Source of the DNA: Nitrospirota bacterium
GTDB taxonomy: Bacteria > Nitrospirota > Thermodesulfovibrionia > Thermodesulfovibrionales > UBA6898
Length of the DNA: 64,000 nt
NCBI GenBank assembly: GCA_024275975.1
Contig: JAJRYC010000004.1
Span: forward strand, 17,837-81,836
Direction of reading: 5' to 3'
Below the pieces are notes generated by a model. That model saw only the letters and a program-made list of their open reading frames with translations, made no database searches and was not told where the DNA came from. A program made the translations under genes and the position numbers. Below, in pieces: positions 33,209-42,302 of this stretch (its first letter is position 1; the number at the start of each line of letters is the position of its first letter).

Positions 33209-34198
33209 ATGTTAATTCTTGGAATAGATACATCATGTGACGACACATCGGCTTCAGTCGTCGAAAATGGGACGAGAATACTGTCAAACGTTATATCATC
33301 CCAGACGGATATTCATACCAGATACGGCGGCATAGTCCCTGAACTCGCATCAAGACGACATATAGAGATGATCGTCCCGGTTGTCGACGAGGCCGTGAAA
33401 AGGGCCGGGGTCTCACTGCCTGATCTTTCGGCTGTCGCCGTATGCCGGGGCCCCGGACTGATAGGCTCACTCCTTGTAGGCTGTTCTTTTGCCAAGGCCG
33501 TATGTTATTCGGACGATATACCGCTGGTAGCAGTCAACCATCTCGAAGGACATATCTTTTCAGTGTTTCTTGAAACCCCTTCACCGGAATTCCCGTTCTT
33601 ATCCCTGGTTGTATCAGGAGGACATACAAGTCTCTGTATCGCGGAGAGTTTCGGCGTCTATACCGAACTGGGAAGAACAAGGGATGATGCCGCTGGAGAG
33701 GCGTTCGATAAAGTCTCGAAAATGCTTGGTTGCGGATATCCGGGAGGTCCTGTTATCGAGCGGCTGGCGGAACATGGCAATCCCGACGCAATAAATTTCC
33801 CCAGGGCGTACCTTCCAGGCAGCCTTGACTTCAGTTTCAGCGGGCTGAAGACCGCTGTGCTGAACTTTCTTCAAAATAACGGGAAGGATTTTCCTCTTGA
33901 GGACATCGCCGCGTCCTTCCAGGCATCGGTTGTGGATGTGCTGGTCAGGAAAACAGAGTGGGCGATAGATAAGAGCGGGGTCGGGAAGGTCGCGCTTTCA
34001 GGTGGTGTCTCGGCAAACAGCTTATTAAGAAAGAAGATGAAGGATATGGGGCATAAAAAAACCGTGGAGGTCTACATCCCTTCATCCGCGTTATGCACCG
34101 ACAATGCCGCGATGATTGCCGCTGCGGGATATCACCATTTCATCAACAAAAATTTCGCTGGACTTGATCTGAATCCAGGGGCCAGTCTTCGGCTTTAG
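33209..34198 (+). CDS. tsaD: tRNA t6A37 threonylcarbamoyltransferase TsaD
   Basis: A 329-residue ASKHA-fold enzyme that transfers threonylcarbamoyl to A37 of ANN-decoding tRNAs. It starts MLILGIDTSCDDTSAS and has the metal-binding RRHIEMIVPVVD (HxxxH-like region), NHLEGHIFSV, SGGHTSL, GEAFDKVSKMLGCGYPGG and CTDNAAMIAAAG. Length and order are typical. It converges with lgt, with only six bases between the stops. Confidence 0.95.
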   Translation: MLILGIDTSCDDTSASVVENGTRILSNVISSQTDIHTRYGGIVPELASRRHIEMIVPVVDEAVKRAGVSLPDLSAVAVCRGPGLIGSLLVGCSFAKAVCYSDDIPLVAVNHLEGHIFSVFLETPSPEFPFLSLVVSGGHTSLCIAESFGVYTELGRTRDDAAGEAFDKVSKMLGCGYPGGPVIERLAEHGNPDAINFPRAYLPGSLDFSFSGLKTAVLNFLQNNGKDFPLEDIAASFQASVVDVLVRKTEWAIDKSGVGKVALSGGVSANSLLRKKMKDMGHKKTVEVYIPSSALCTDNAAMIAAAGYHHFINKNFAGLDLNPGASLRL

Positions 34199-34204
34199 GC
34201 GTTG

Positions 34205-34974
34205 TTACTGTGAATTTTGTTTTTTTCGAAGTATAAGAAGTGATGTTATTGCCGCAACAGCAATGCCCAGGCTGATCCCCTGGGCGATAGACAGGCCCGG
34301 CATAATAAATCCTCTAACAGTGTCTCCCCTGAACATCTCCATAACTAATCTGATTATCGAATAATTCAGGATATAGATCCAGAACAGCTGTCCCCTGAAA
34401 GCCCCCCGCTTCCGTATGAAAATTAGCACCAGAAAATTCAGCATCTCTCCAGCCGCCTCATAGAGCTGTACGGGATGCAGGGGCACCCCTTTCATCGCAA
34501 GCGATTCAGGATTTGTGAAAGTGACCGACCAGAAGACCCCGGCGGCCGGCTTGCCATAGCAGCATCCGGCGAAAAAACATCCCAGTCTTCCAATGGCATG
34601 GCCTATCGCGATCGAGGGAGCAAAGACGTCGGCTGTCAACCAGAAATCAAGACGTTTCCGTCTTATATACCATATCGCGGTCGGTATGGTAAAGAGCAGG
34701 CCTCCGTAAAAGACGAGTCCGCCCTTCCATATCTTCACTATATCAAGAGGATTGTTTACATAGTAGTCCCAGTTTGTCAGGACAAAAAACACTCTGGAAC
34801 CGACAATGGCGGCAAGCAGGAGATAAAACCGATATCGATGATGTCGTCCCTCCGGATGCCGACAGCTTTCGCCTGTCGCACGGCAAGCCATAGGGCTACC
34901 AGAAATCCGGTGGCGATAAGAAATCCGTATGTATGTATGGTGAGAGGCCCTATCCTGATGAGTACCGGATACAT
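34205..34974 (-). CDS. lgt: Prolipoprotein diacylglyceryl transferase, frameshifted
   Basis: Lgt adds the diacylglycerol group to lipoprotein cysteines in the inner membrane. The start (MYPVLIRIGPLTIHTYGF) and the rest (YLLLAAIVGSRVFFVLTNWD onward, with GRLGCFFAGCCYGKP and the HPVQLYEAAGE motif) lie in two frames. Adding one base to the A4 run at 34825-34828 (T4 on the coding strand) joins them into a 256-residue protein of normal length. The ATG overlaps the lspA stop. Since lgt is normally essential in diderm bacteria, a sequencing error is likely. Confidence 0.9.
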
Positions 34975-35423
34975 CAGCTCCTCTTTGTGAACAATTGGAT
35001 CAGCATAAAGAAAATTCCGATGGTAAGGGAGGAGTCAGCCACGTTAAATGCCGGCCAGTGATAACCTGAAACCGAGACATCGATAAAATCAACAACACTT
35101 CCCAGCGCCAGCCTGTCGATCAGGTTTCCGGCGGCTCCGCCGGCAAGAAAAGAAAACACCCTGTAATCTTCCAGGCCCTTAACGATAATCCAGAGCATCA
35201 CTATAATCGCAATTATCGAAATTATTATAAAAAATGTATTTCCCAGACTTGTGAATATCCCGAAGGCCGCACCTTTATTTCGGACATTCACAAGATTCAG
35301 TCCAGGCATGATCTGGATAACACCGGACGGATCGATATATGTTCTCGCAAGATATTTTGTAGCCTGATCAAGCAGGACTATCAGGGAGATGATGATCAGG
35401 GAATAGACTATTCTCTTTTTCAT
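34974..35423 (-). CDS. lspA: Lipoprotein signal peptidase
   Basis: A 149-residue aspartic protease in the inner membrane that cleaves lipoprotein signal peptides after Lgt acts. It has four hydrophobic helices and the conserved blocks NVRNKGAAFGIF, GGAAGNLIDRL and FNVADSSLTIG, with the two catalytic aspartates in the latter two. It overlaps ileS (ATGA) and lgt (one base), a classic ileS-lspA-lgt order. Confidence 0.95.
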   Translation of the reverse strand: MKKRIVYSLIIISLIVLLDQATKYLARTYIDPSGVIQIMPGLNLVNVRNKGAAFGIFTSLGNTFFIIISIIAIIVMLWIIVKGLEDYRVFSFLAGGAAGNLIDRLALGSVVDFIDVSVSGYHWPAFNVADSSLTIGIFFMLIQLFTKRS

Positions 35424-38223
35424 TTAATGACTTTATAGCATTTCTCGCAGACGTCGGGCGCATCTTCAAAACTTCCTACACTCCCGCTCCAGCCCCAGCA
35501 TCTCAGGCATTTATTCCCGGCCGCCCGTTCAACAGCAACCTGAAGCCCCTCAATTTTGATGCTCTCATATGAACCTGTAAGCCTTGTATCAGCTATCTCC
35601 ACCGCCGAAACCAGGAAAAACGCCGGGAGGGAATCAGTATACGACCGGCAGAGGTCCATATATTTTTCAGGCAGATAAAGTCGTACCCTGGCCTCAAGTG
35701 AATTGCCTATAAACTTTTCCGCTCTCTTTATTTCGAGGGCCTTGTTGATTTCATCCCGCAGATCGAGAAGTCCCTTCCACCTTTCTTCAAGTTCCATGTC
35801 GATGAATTCCTCTCTCACAACCGGGAATGAAGATAGAAAAACGGATTCAGGGCCGCTTTTATCACTTTCTTCCGCCCCACGGCTCCGGATGTATCCATAG
35901 ACTTCCTCTGCGGTAAATGAAAGCACCGGGGCCATAAGCCCGGTCAACGCTGAGAGTATCTCCGACAGCACCCATTGACTTGCCCGCCGCTCAGTGGAAT
36001 CAGCCCTGTCCGTATACAGCCTGTCTTTCAGTACATCAAAATAAAAAGAACTCATGTCCACAACACAGAAATTATGTATCGAGTGGAAGGCCTCATGAAA
36101 ATCATAATTCTCATAGGCCCTTGTCGCCCTTCCGATCAGGCTCTGCATCCTGCTCATGGCCCACCTGTCTACATCCCGAAGTTTATCACTATAGTCGTTA
36201 TTGTCAAAATCATAAAGATTACCGAGCAGAAACCTGCATGTGTTTCTTATCTTTCTGTACGCTTCCGTAAGCCTGCTCAATATCTCTTTTGATATCCTGA
36301 TGTCATCCCTGTAATCTTCCGAAGCGACCCATATGCGTAATATCTCCGCTCCATATCCCTTGATAATCTCCTGCGGGGCTATAACGTTCCCCAGGGATTT
36401 GGACATCTTCTTTCCCGAGCCGTCCACCACAAAACCATGGGTCAGAACCGTCCTGTACGGCGCCCTCCCCCTCGTGCCCGTGGAGGCCAGAAGGGAACTC
36501 TGGAACCATCCCCTGTGCTGGTCGCTACCTTCAAGATACAGATCCGAAGGCCATGTAAACCTTTCATCTCTCTCGACCACGGCGGCATGGCTCACGCCGG
36601 AATCAAACCAGACATCAAGTATATCCATCTCTTTGGCAAATCCGGAGCCGCCGCACTTTTTGCATCTATATCCTTCCGGAAGTATGTCTTCGGCCTCTCT
36701 GATAAACCAGATATCAGCGCCGTGCTCTCTCACGAGACCGGCTATATCATCAAGGATGCTCTCGTCATCCACAATTTCACCGCAGTCCCGGCATTCGATT
36801 AATGTGATCGGAACCCCCCAGCTTCTCTGTCTGGATATGCACCAGTCAGGCCGGTTCTTCACCATGCCGTAAATCCTCTCCCGACCCCATTTAGGGACCC
36901 ATTTGACCTTGTTTATCTCGTCCAGGCAGTTCTTTCTCAGGTTATTATGTTCAACCGAGATGAACCATTGCTCAGTGGCACGGAATATGACCGGTTTTTT
37001 GCATCGCCAGCAGTGCGGATATGAATGAACGATCTTCTCTTCTTTCAGAAGGGATTTTTTCGATTTCAGTATCTCAATCACCGACGCATTAGCCTTAAAT
37101 ACAAACTGGCCTTCGAGCGGGCCGGCATCTCCCGTGAATATTCCCCTGTCATCAACGGGGGCATAGACATCAAGGCCATACTTTAAACCAACCTTATAGT
37201 CATCTTCTCCATGGCCGGGTGCTGTATTAACGACACCCGTGCCCTGATCGAGTGTGACATGCCCGCCGAGGATCGTCTCAACAGTGCGGTCGATCCATGG
37301 ATGGCTGCAGGCGATTCCTTCAAGCTCGTCGCCGGACCATACAAATTCGGTAATTGTATATTCGTCCTCCCCGTACCCTATTTTGTCCATACATGTTTCG
37401 ACAAGATCCCTGGCTAGTATCAGCCCGCCGTCCTCCGTTTTGACAAGACAGTAAGTAAAATCAGGATGCAGCGTCAGCGCCATATTGGCGGGTAGTGTCC
37501 AGGGCGTGGTGGTCCATATGACAAAATACACGTCTTTTCCTGTATCAGTTCCGATTTTACCCTTTGAATCCTTCACCTTGAACTTCACAAATATCGAAGG
37601 TGATTCTTTCTCTGCATGCTCGACTTCGGCTTCAGCAAGGGCGGTAACGCATGAAGGGCACCAATGGACCGGTTTTTTACCCTTGTAGACGTATCCCTTT
37701 TTAAAGAAATCATTGAATTCCCTTACTATCGCGGCTTCATATTCATACGACATGGTAAGATAGGGATTTGTCCAGTCTCCAAAGACTCCGAGGCGCTTAA
37801 ATTCTTCCTTCTGTATATCGACAAATTTCGCGGCATATTCCTTGCACAGCTTTCTCTTCTGTACTATATCTATTTCATTTTTTTGCTGCCGAGGTTTTTG
37901 TCGACCTGGATCTCTATCGGCAGGCCGTGGCAGTCCCATCCGGGCACATATGGCGCATAGAAACCTTTCATGGTCTTATATTTTACGATGATATCCTTCA
38001 GGACCTTGTTCAGCGCGTGTCCCATATGTATATGGCCGTTTGCATAGGGTGGTCCGTCATGAAGAATATATGTTTCTGCGGAGTCGCCCCTGCCTTGCAG
38101 CTTTTCATAAATCTTTTTTTCTTTCCAGAGGTTAAGGATTTCAGGTTCCCTTTTGGAAAGGTTCGCCTTCATCGGAAAATCCGTTCGTGGAAGATTGAGC
38201 GTATCCTTGTAATTATCGGCCAT
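35420..38223 (-). CDS. ileS: Isoleucyl-tRNA synthetase, frameshifted
   Basis: Class I synthetase charging tRNA-Ile. Start chosen at ATG 38223 ([20 protein letters not shown]). HIGH-type motif [16 protein letters not shown], the editing domain with [16 protein letters not shown] motif [13 protein letters not shown], and a C-terminal zinc finger (CLRCWGW and CEKCYKVIK). The frame breaks after VDKNLGSKK at the T7 run 37878-37884 (A7 on the coding strand); one more A joins it to [19 protein letters not shown] and gives about 934 residues, the normal length. The gene is essential, so an error in the homopolymer is the likely cause. Confidence 0.93.
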
Positions 38224-38324
38224 AGCTTTAAAAAATACCACTACGCGGCCTTCAAAGTCAAGCATGGCGGGGCTGCTCACGAAAATTTACCTTGACTGAC
38301 ATCGCCTGAATACGATATAAATGT

Positions 38325-39059
38325 ATGACAGATAAACTCAAAGGAGAGCTAATGGATATCCCTGGTATTTTCAAAAAAAGTGTCATTTTAGTAAAAAATA
38401 ATCTGACCATAATCATCCCTACACTTGTAATCTCTATGCTTATGTCAGTTATGACGTTTCTGCTGATCGGGGGCGGTGCTGCAACCGTTGCCGTAATTGA
38501 GGAGGGCAACATGGATGTCCCATCGACAATGACCACTGGGCTCCTCAGTCTGGCGTTTTTACTTGCAGTAATCTCAATGGTTCTTGGGACTATATCCCAG
38601 GGAATAATAATTTCGATGGCGGAAGAGGCGGTTGATACAGGAAAATCATCAATAAAAAGGGGCCTCACCGCCGCACTGGCCAAAACCGGACAGCTTTTGA
38701 TTGCGGCCCTTCTGCTCTCGGTCATGGTAACACTCGGAATCATGCTTTTTTATCTACCGGGGCTTATCGTGGCCTTTCTATTAATGTTCACTTTTTTTGG
38801 CATAATCGTAGGCAACCTCAGCGCAATAGAGTCGATGAAAAACAGCTTTTTAATTGTAAAAAACAATCTCAACAACACACTGATACTCTTTGTTTCGATT
38901 GTGGTTACAGGGATTCTGTTTCTCATGGTAGCTTCCGTATTCACCTTTATTCCTGTTTTGGGCCAGATTATCGGAGCAGCGCTAATGGGTCTCTTCTGGG
39001 GGTACATCTCGATTGTTATGGTCATGGTCTATAAAGAACTCGCTAATCAGAATTTCTGA
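38325..39059 (+). CDS. Polytopic membrane protein, unassigned
   Basis: A 244-residue protein with about six hydrophobic segments, starting with an amphipathic DIPGIFKKSVILVKNNLTII and repeating a related element later (SMKNSFLIVKNNLNNTLI), as in membrane proteins of the DUF/glycerophosphodiesterase-membrane-domain kind. No catalytic motif is visible. It is divergent from ileS with 101 bases between. Confidence 0.6.
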   Translation: MTDKLKGELMDIPGIFKKSVILVKNNLTIIIPTLVISMLMSVMTFLLIGGGAATVAVIEEGNMDVPSTMTTGLLSLAFLLAVISMVLGTISQGIIISMAEEAVDTGKSSIKRGLTAALAKTGQLLIAALLLSVMVTLGIMLFYLPGLIVAFLLMFTFFGIIVGNLSAIESMKNSFLIVKNNLNNTLILFVSIVVTGILFLMVASVFTFIPVLGQIIGAALMGLFWGYISIVMVMVYKELANQNF

Positions 39060-39071
39060 ATTCTCTCCCTC

Positions 39072-39105
39072 GGTAACAACGGATTTTTACCGGTTTTCTT
39101 TGAAT
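39072..39105 (+). terminator. Weak hairpin terminator
   Basis: CGGTAA and TTACCG (from about 39072) form a six-base stem around a ten-base loop, followed by GTTTTCTTT. It lies just after the membrane protein gene and before the apgM promoter. Confidence 0.35.
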
Positions 39106-39132
39106 AGCTCGCATCGGACCGGCTGATATATC

Positions 39133-39162
39133 TTGAAAAGTTCACTATTTTTAAAGTAAAAT
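39133..39162 (+). promoter_or_regulatory. Promoter of apgM
   Basis: TTGAAA (39133-39138), 18-bp spacer, TAAAAT (39157-39162). The ATG of apgM follows 7 bases later, so the message is probably leaderless. Confidence 0.55.
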
Positions 39163-39169
39163 TCTAATT

Positions 39170-40381
39170 ATGCAGAAATTGATAAAAAATCTTATCCAGG
39201 AGAATAATGCTAAAATTATACTCGTTGTTCTTGACGGACTTGGCGGTCTCCCTGTCAACGGAAAAACAGAGCTTGAATCAGCCTGCACTCCGACCATGGA
39301 TTCACTCGCGCGAAACTCCGCATGCGGTCTGCATTTACCGGTTTCCATGGGCATCACTCCAGGAAGTGGACCTGCGCATCTCGCCCTTTTCGGCTATGAC
39401 CCGCTTGAGTATCAAATAGGCAGGGGTATTCTTGAAGCTCTCGGCCTCGGCATGGATGTCAAAAAAACCGATGTGGCGATACGCTGTAATTACGCGACTA
39501 TCGAAAACGGCATTATAAAAGACAGGCGCGCCGGCAGAATTCCTTCTGAAGAAAGCAGAAAATTAACCGAAAAATTACAGTCAAATATCAGCAGGATTGA
39601 TGAGGCGGAGATTCTGTTCGCGCCCGGCATGGAACACAGGTCCGCCGTATTATTCAGGTTCCCTGAACCGCTTGCCCCCGATGCATCGGCTATCAATGAT
39701 ACAGACCCTCAAACTGAAGGGGTCGCGCCCCTCAAGCCGGTACCCGGGTCACAGGCCGCTGAACAGGTCGTCCGTATTGCCGGGAAGTTTATCATCGAGG
39801 TCTCCAGGATCCTGAAAGATGAAGGAAAGGCAAACTATATGCTGCTCAGAGGTTTTTCGATTATGCCGGAACTGACATCTTTCAGGGAAGCATATGGGCT
39901 GAATGCCCTTGCCGTCGCGAATTATCCGATGTACAGGGGAATTTCGAAACTGGTCGGTATGCAAGCGCCCGCGGTTGATGGAGATGTGATGGACGAGATC
40001 AATTTCCTTAAAAAGAATTATGTTGATTACGATTTCTTTTTCCTCCACGTAAAGAAACCCGACTCGTACGGTGAAGACGGCGATTTTGATGGAAAGGTGT
40101 TGCGGATCGAGGAATTTGATCTCCTGCTGCCGCGGATACTCGAACTTAAACCCGATGTACTCGTCATTACCGGTGACCATTCCACTCCATCCATGCTTAA
40201 AGGCCATAGCTGGCATCCCGTGCCTGTCCTGGTGAATTCGCCCTATGTGCTCGGAGGCGGTCTCTGCAATGCCTTTTCCGAGAAAGATTGTTTAAAGGGA
40301 GAGCTGGGGATATTCCGCACGGTAAATTTAATGCCGCTTGCCCTTGCCAATGCCGGAAGACTGAAGAAATTTGGCGCGTAA
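39170..40381 (+). CDS. apgM: Archaeal-type cofactor-independent phosphoglycerate mutase
   Basis: A 403-residue alkaline-phosphatase-superfamily enzyme interconverting 3- and 2-phosphoglycerate in glycolysis and gluconeogenesis. It has VLDGLGGLPV with the metal-binding aspartate, the region TPTMDSLARNSACGL, GITPGSGPAHLALFGYDP with the nucleophilic serine, HVKKPDSYGEDGD, and TGDHSTPSMLKGHSWHPVPV. This ApgM form is typical of archaea but also found in several bacterial phyla. Its end overlaps the next frame. Confidence 0.92.
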   Translation: MQKLIKNLIQENNAKIILVVLDGLGGLPVNGKTELESACTPTMDSLARNSACGLHLPVSMGITPGSGPAHLALFGYDPLEYQIGRGILEALGLGMDVKKTDVAIRCNYATIENGIIKDRRAGRIPSEESRKLTEKLQSNISRIDEAEILFAPGMEHRSAVLFRFPEPLAPDASAINDTDPQTEGVAPLKPVPGSQAAEQVVRIAGKFIIEVSRILKDEGKANYMLLRGFSIMPELTSFREAYGLNALAVANYPMYRGISKLVGMQAPAVDGDVMDEINFLKKNYVDYDFFFLHVKKPDSYGEDGDFDGKVLRIEEFDLLLPRILELKPDVLVITGDHSTPSMLKGHSWHPVPVLVNSPYVLGGGLCNAFSEKDCLKGELGIFRTVNLMPLALANAGRLKKFGA

Positions 40382-41828
40382 ACAGGGATTCACCGACAGT
40401 CACTCTCAAAGCCCGGGCAACAGGGAAAAATCAGATTCATTGCCTCTTAATCATCCCGCTTCAGTTCCCTTGATTGATACCCACTGTCATCTCGAAATGG
40501 AGGCCTTCGATCCTGATCGTAAAGAAGTCATCCAGCGGGCTAAAAACGCGGGGCTTGAATTAATGATCACCGTGGGGTCCAGCCTCGAAAGCTCAATAAA
40601 AGCCATTGAGCTTTCTGAACAGTATGATTTCATATATGCCTCAGCCGGAGTCCATCCCCATGATGCCGCGGACTTTTCAGACGATATATATATAAAACTT
40701 AAGGAATTGTCCAAAAAGCGGAAAGTCGTCGCAATCGGTGAAACAGGGCTGGACTATTATTATGATAACTCACCGAGGGAGGCCCAGAAGGAGGTTTTCG
40801 GAAAACATCTACAACTCTCGAAAGAGACCGGACTACCGGTGATAATACACAGCCGGGAAGCAGAGCAGGATACAATGCGGATACTAAGGGAATCGGATAT
40901 AGGCAACGGCGTGCTTCATTGTTTTTCAGGTAACATGGAGATGGCCGAAGAGGTGATGTCCATGGGCCTTTACATATCAATCGCCGGGCCTGTAACATTC
41001 AAAAAATCAAAACAGCTGAAGGAGATTGCCCGCTCAATTCCTGACGATTACCTGCTCGTTGAGACGGATTCCCCGTATTTATCCCCTGAACCTTTCAGGG
41101 GCAGGCGAAACGAGCCGTCATATATTCAGAATACAATAAAGCATATAGCGGAATTAAGAGGCATAAGCTATGAGGACCTGGCAAGGATTACCACCCTTAA
41201 CGCAAAGCGCCTTTTCAGGATAGGATCAATCGCTGAAAAGCCAGAAATTACGTACAGGATAAGAGACTCCCTTTACCTCAACATAACCAACCGCTGCACT
41301 AATAAATGCTCATTCTGCGTAAAATTTCATACCGATTACGTTAAAGGCCACAGGCTCAGACTTGACCGTGAACCGACAGAAGATGAGATTAAAAAAGAGA
41401 TCGGAGACCCATCCAGATACAATGAAATCGTATTCTGTGGCTACGGAGAACCACTTCAGCGACTTGATTTTGTCAGGAATGTCTCTGCATGGATCAAGGA
41501 GCACGGCGGCAGGGTGAGGATTAATACAAACGGCCATGCTAATCTGATTCACAAAAGGGACATCACCCCGGAGCTGAAGGGCATTGTCGACAGCATCTCT
41601 ATAAGCCTTGGCGCCCAGGACAAAGACACCTACAACCGAATATGCAGGCCCGCCGTCGAAAACGCCTATGACGGGATAATTCAATTCATAAGGCAGTCGC
41701 GGAAGTTTATCCCGGATGTGCGGTTAACCGTCGTTGACCTTGAGGGTGTTGATATAGAAAAGTGCGAAAAGATAGCTGAAGAGCTGAACGTAAGGCTGGA
41801 GGTCCGCAAATTTAATGTCGTAGGCTAG
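40371..41828 (+). CDS. TatD-family hydrolase fused to a radical SAM domain
   Basis: A 485-residue two-domain protein. Residues about 32-285 are a TatD metal-dependent hydrolase: LIDTHCHLEMEAF, GVHPHDA, GETGLDYYYD, IIHSREAEQDT, LHCFSGN and ETDSPYLSPEPFRGRRNEPS. Residues about 300-485 are a radical SAM domain with CTNKCSFC and GYGEPLQRLDFV, like the TatD-associated radical SAM family (TIGR04038). The two are separate neighbouring genes in many genomes and one chain here. The true start is uncertain: TTG 40371 overlaps apgM, while TTG 40440 lies closer to the TatD fold. Substrate unknown; DNA or RNA processing is possible for the TatD part. Confidence 0.85.
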   Translation: MARKQGFTDSHSQSPGNREKSDSLPLNHPASVPLIDTHCHLEMEAFDPDRKEVIQRAKNAGLELMITVGSSLESSIKAIELSEQYDFIYASAGVHPHDAADFSDDIYIKLKELSKKRKVVAIGETGLDYYYDNSPREAQKEVFGKHLQLSKETGLPVIIHSREAEQDTMRILRESDIGNGVLHCFSGNMEMAEEVMSMGLYISIAGPVTFKKSKQLKEIARSIPDDYLLVETDSPYLSPEPFRGRRNEPSYIQNTIKHIAELRGISYEDLARITTLNAKRLFRIGSIAEKPEITYRIRDSLYLNITNRCTNKCSFCVKFHTDYVKGHRLRLDREPTEDEIKKEIGDPSRYNEIVFCGYGEPLQRLDFVRNVSAWIKEHGGRVRINTNGHANLIHKRDITPELKGIVDSISISLGAQDKDTYNRICRPAVENAYDGIIQFIRQSRKFIPDVRLTVVDLEGVDIEKCEKIAEELNVRLEVRKFNVVG

Positions 41829-41862
41829 TGTTGTGTCACATTTGTATAATCGTGAACGATCT

Positions 41863-41905
41863 GCCTGTTTGTCATTTCGAAGGAGTACGCGACTGAGAAA
41901 TCCCG
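41863..41905. repeat. Short dispersed repeat of the GTCATTTCGAAGGAG type
   Basis: GTCATTTCGAAGGAGTACGC followed by GACTGAGAAATCC is a widespread kind of intergenic repeat unit. It lies between the converging TatD/radical SAM and response regulator genes. Only one copy is seen here, so the call rests on recall. Confidence 0.35.
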
Positions 41906-41927
41906 GATTGTCAGGGAAAGATCACTC

Positions 41928-42302
41928 TCAGGATTTATCTTTGCCAAGGGTTTCCAGTACCATCGCGAGAAGTGACTTCGGGCTGAAGGGTTTCGTTATA
42001 TATCTGTCAACGCCGCATTGGAATCCGAGTTTTTCGTCGGAATCCTGTCCTTTCGCCGTCAGCATAAAAATCGGGATATTATTCAGATCAGGATCATTCT
42101 TCATAAGCTTGCATATCTCAAGTCCGTTGATTTCCGGCATCATCCAGTCAAGGATTATAAGGTCCGGCAGTTCTTTTCTGATTACTTCAACAGCGTTGTT
42201 ACTATCCCTGAGGGTTATCACATCAATCTTCGACCGCTTGAGTTTGTCCTCAATCATCATAAGAATAAATGGTTCATCGTCAATCACAATTACTTTACTC
42301 AC
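41928..42302 (-). CDS. Single-domain response regulator
   Basis: A 124-residue CheY-like receiver. Acidic pocket Asp8-Asp9, phosphoacceptor Asp52 in IILDWMMPE, Thr in MLTAKG and Lys in TKPFSP. There is no output domain. It overlaps the upstream histidine kinase gene by 8 bases and is the likely partner of that kinase. Confidence 0.92.
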   Translation of the reverse strand: MSKVIVIDDEPFILMMIEDKLKRSKIDVITLRDSNNAVEVIRKELPDLIILDWMMPEINGLEICKLMKNDPDLNNIPIFMLTAKGQDSDEKLGFQCGVDRYITKPFSPKSLLAMVLETLGKDKS

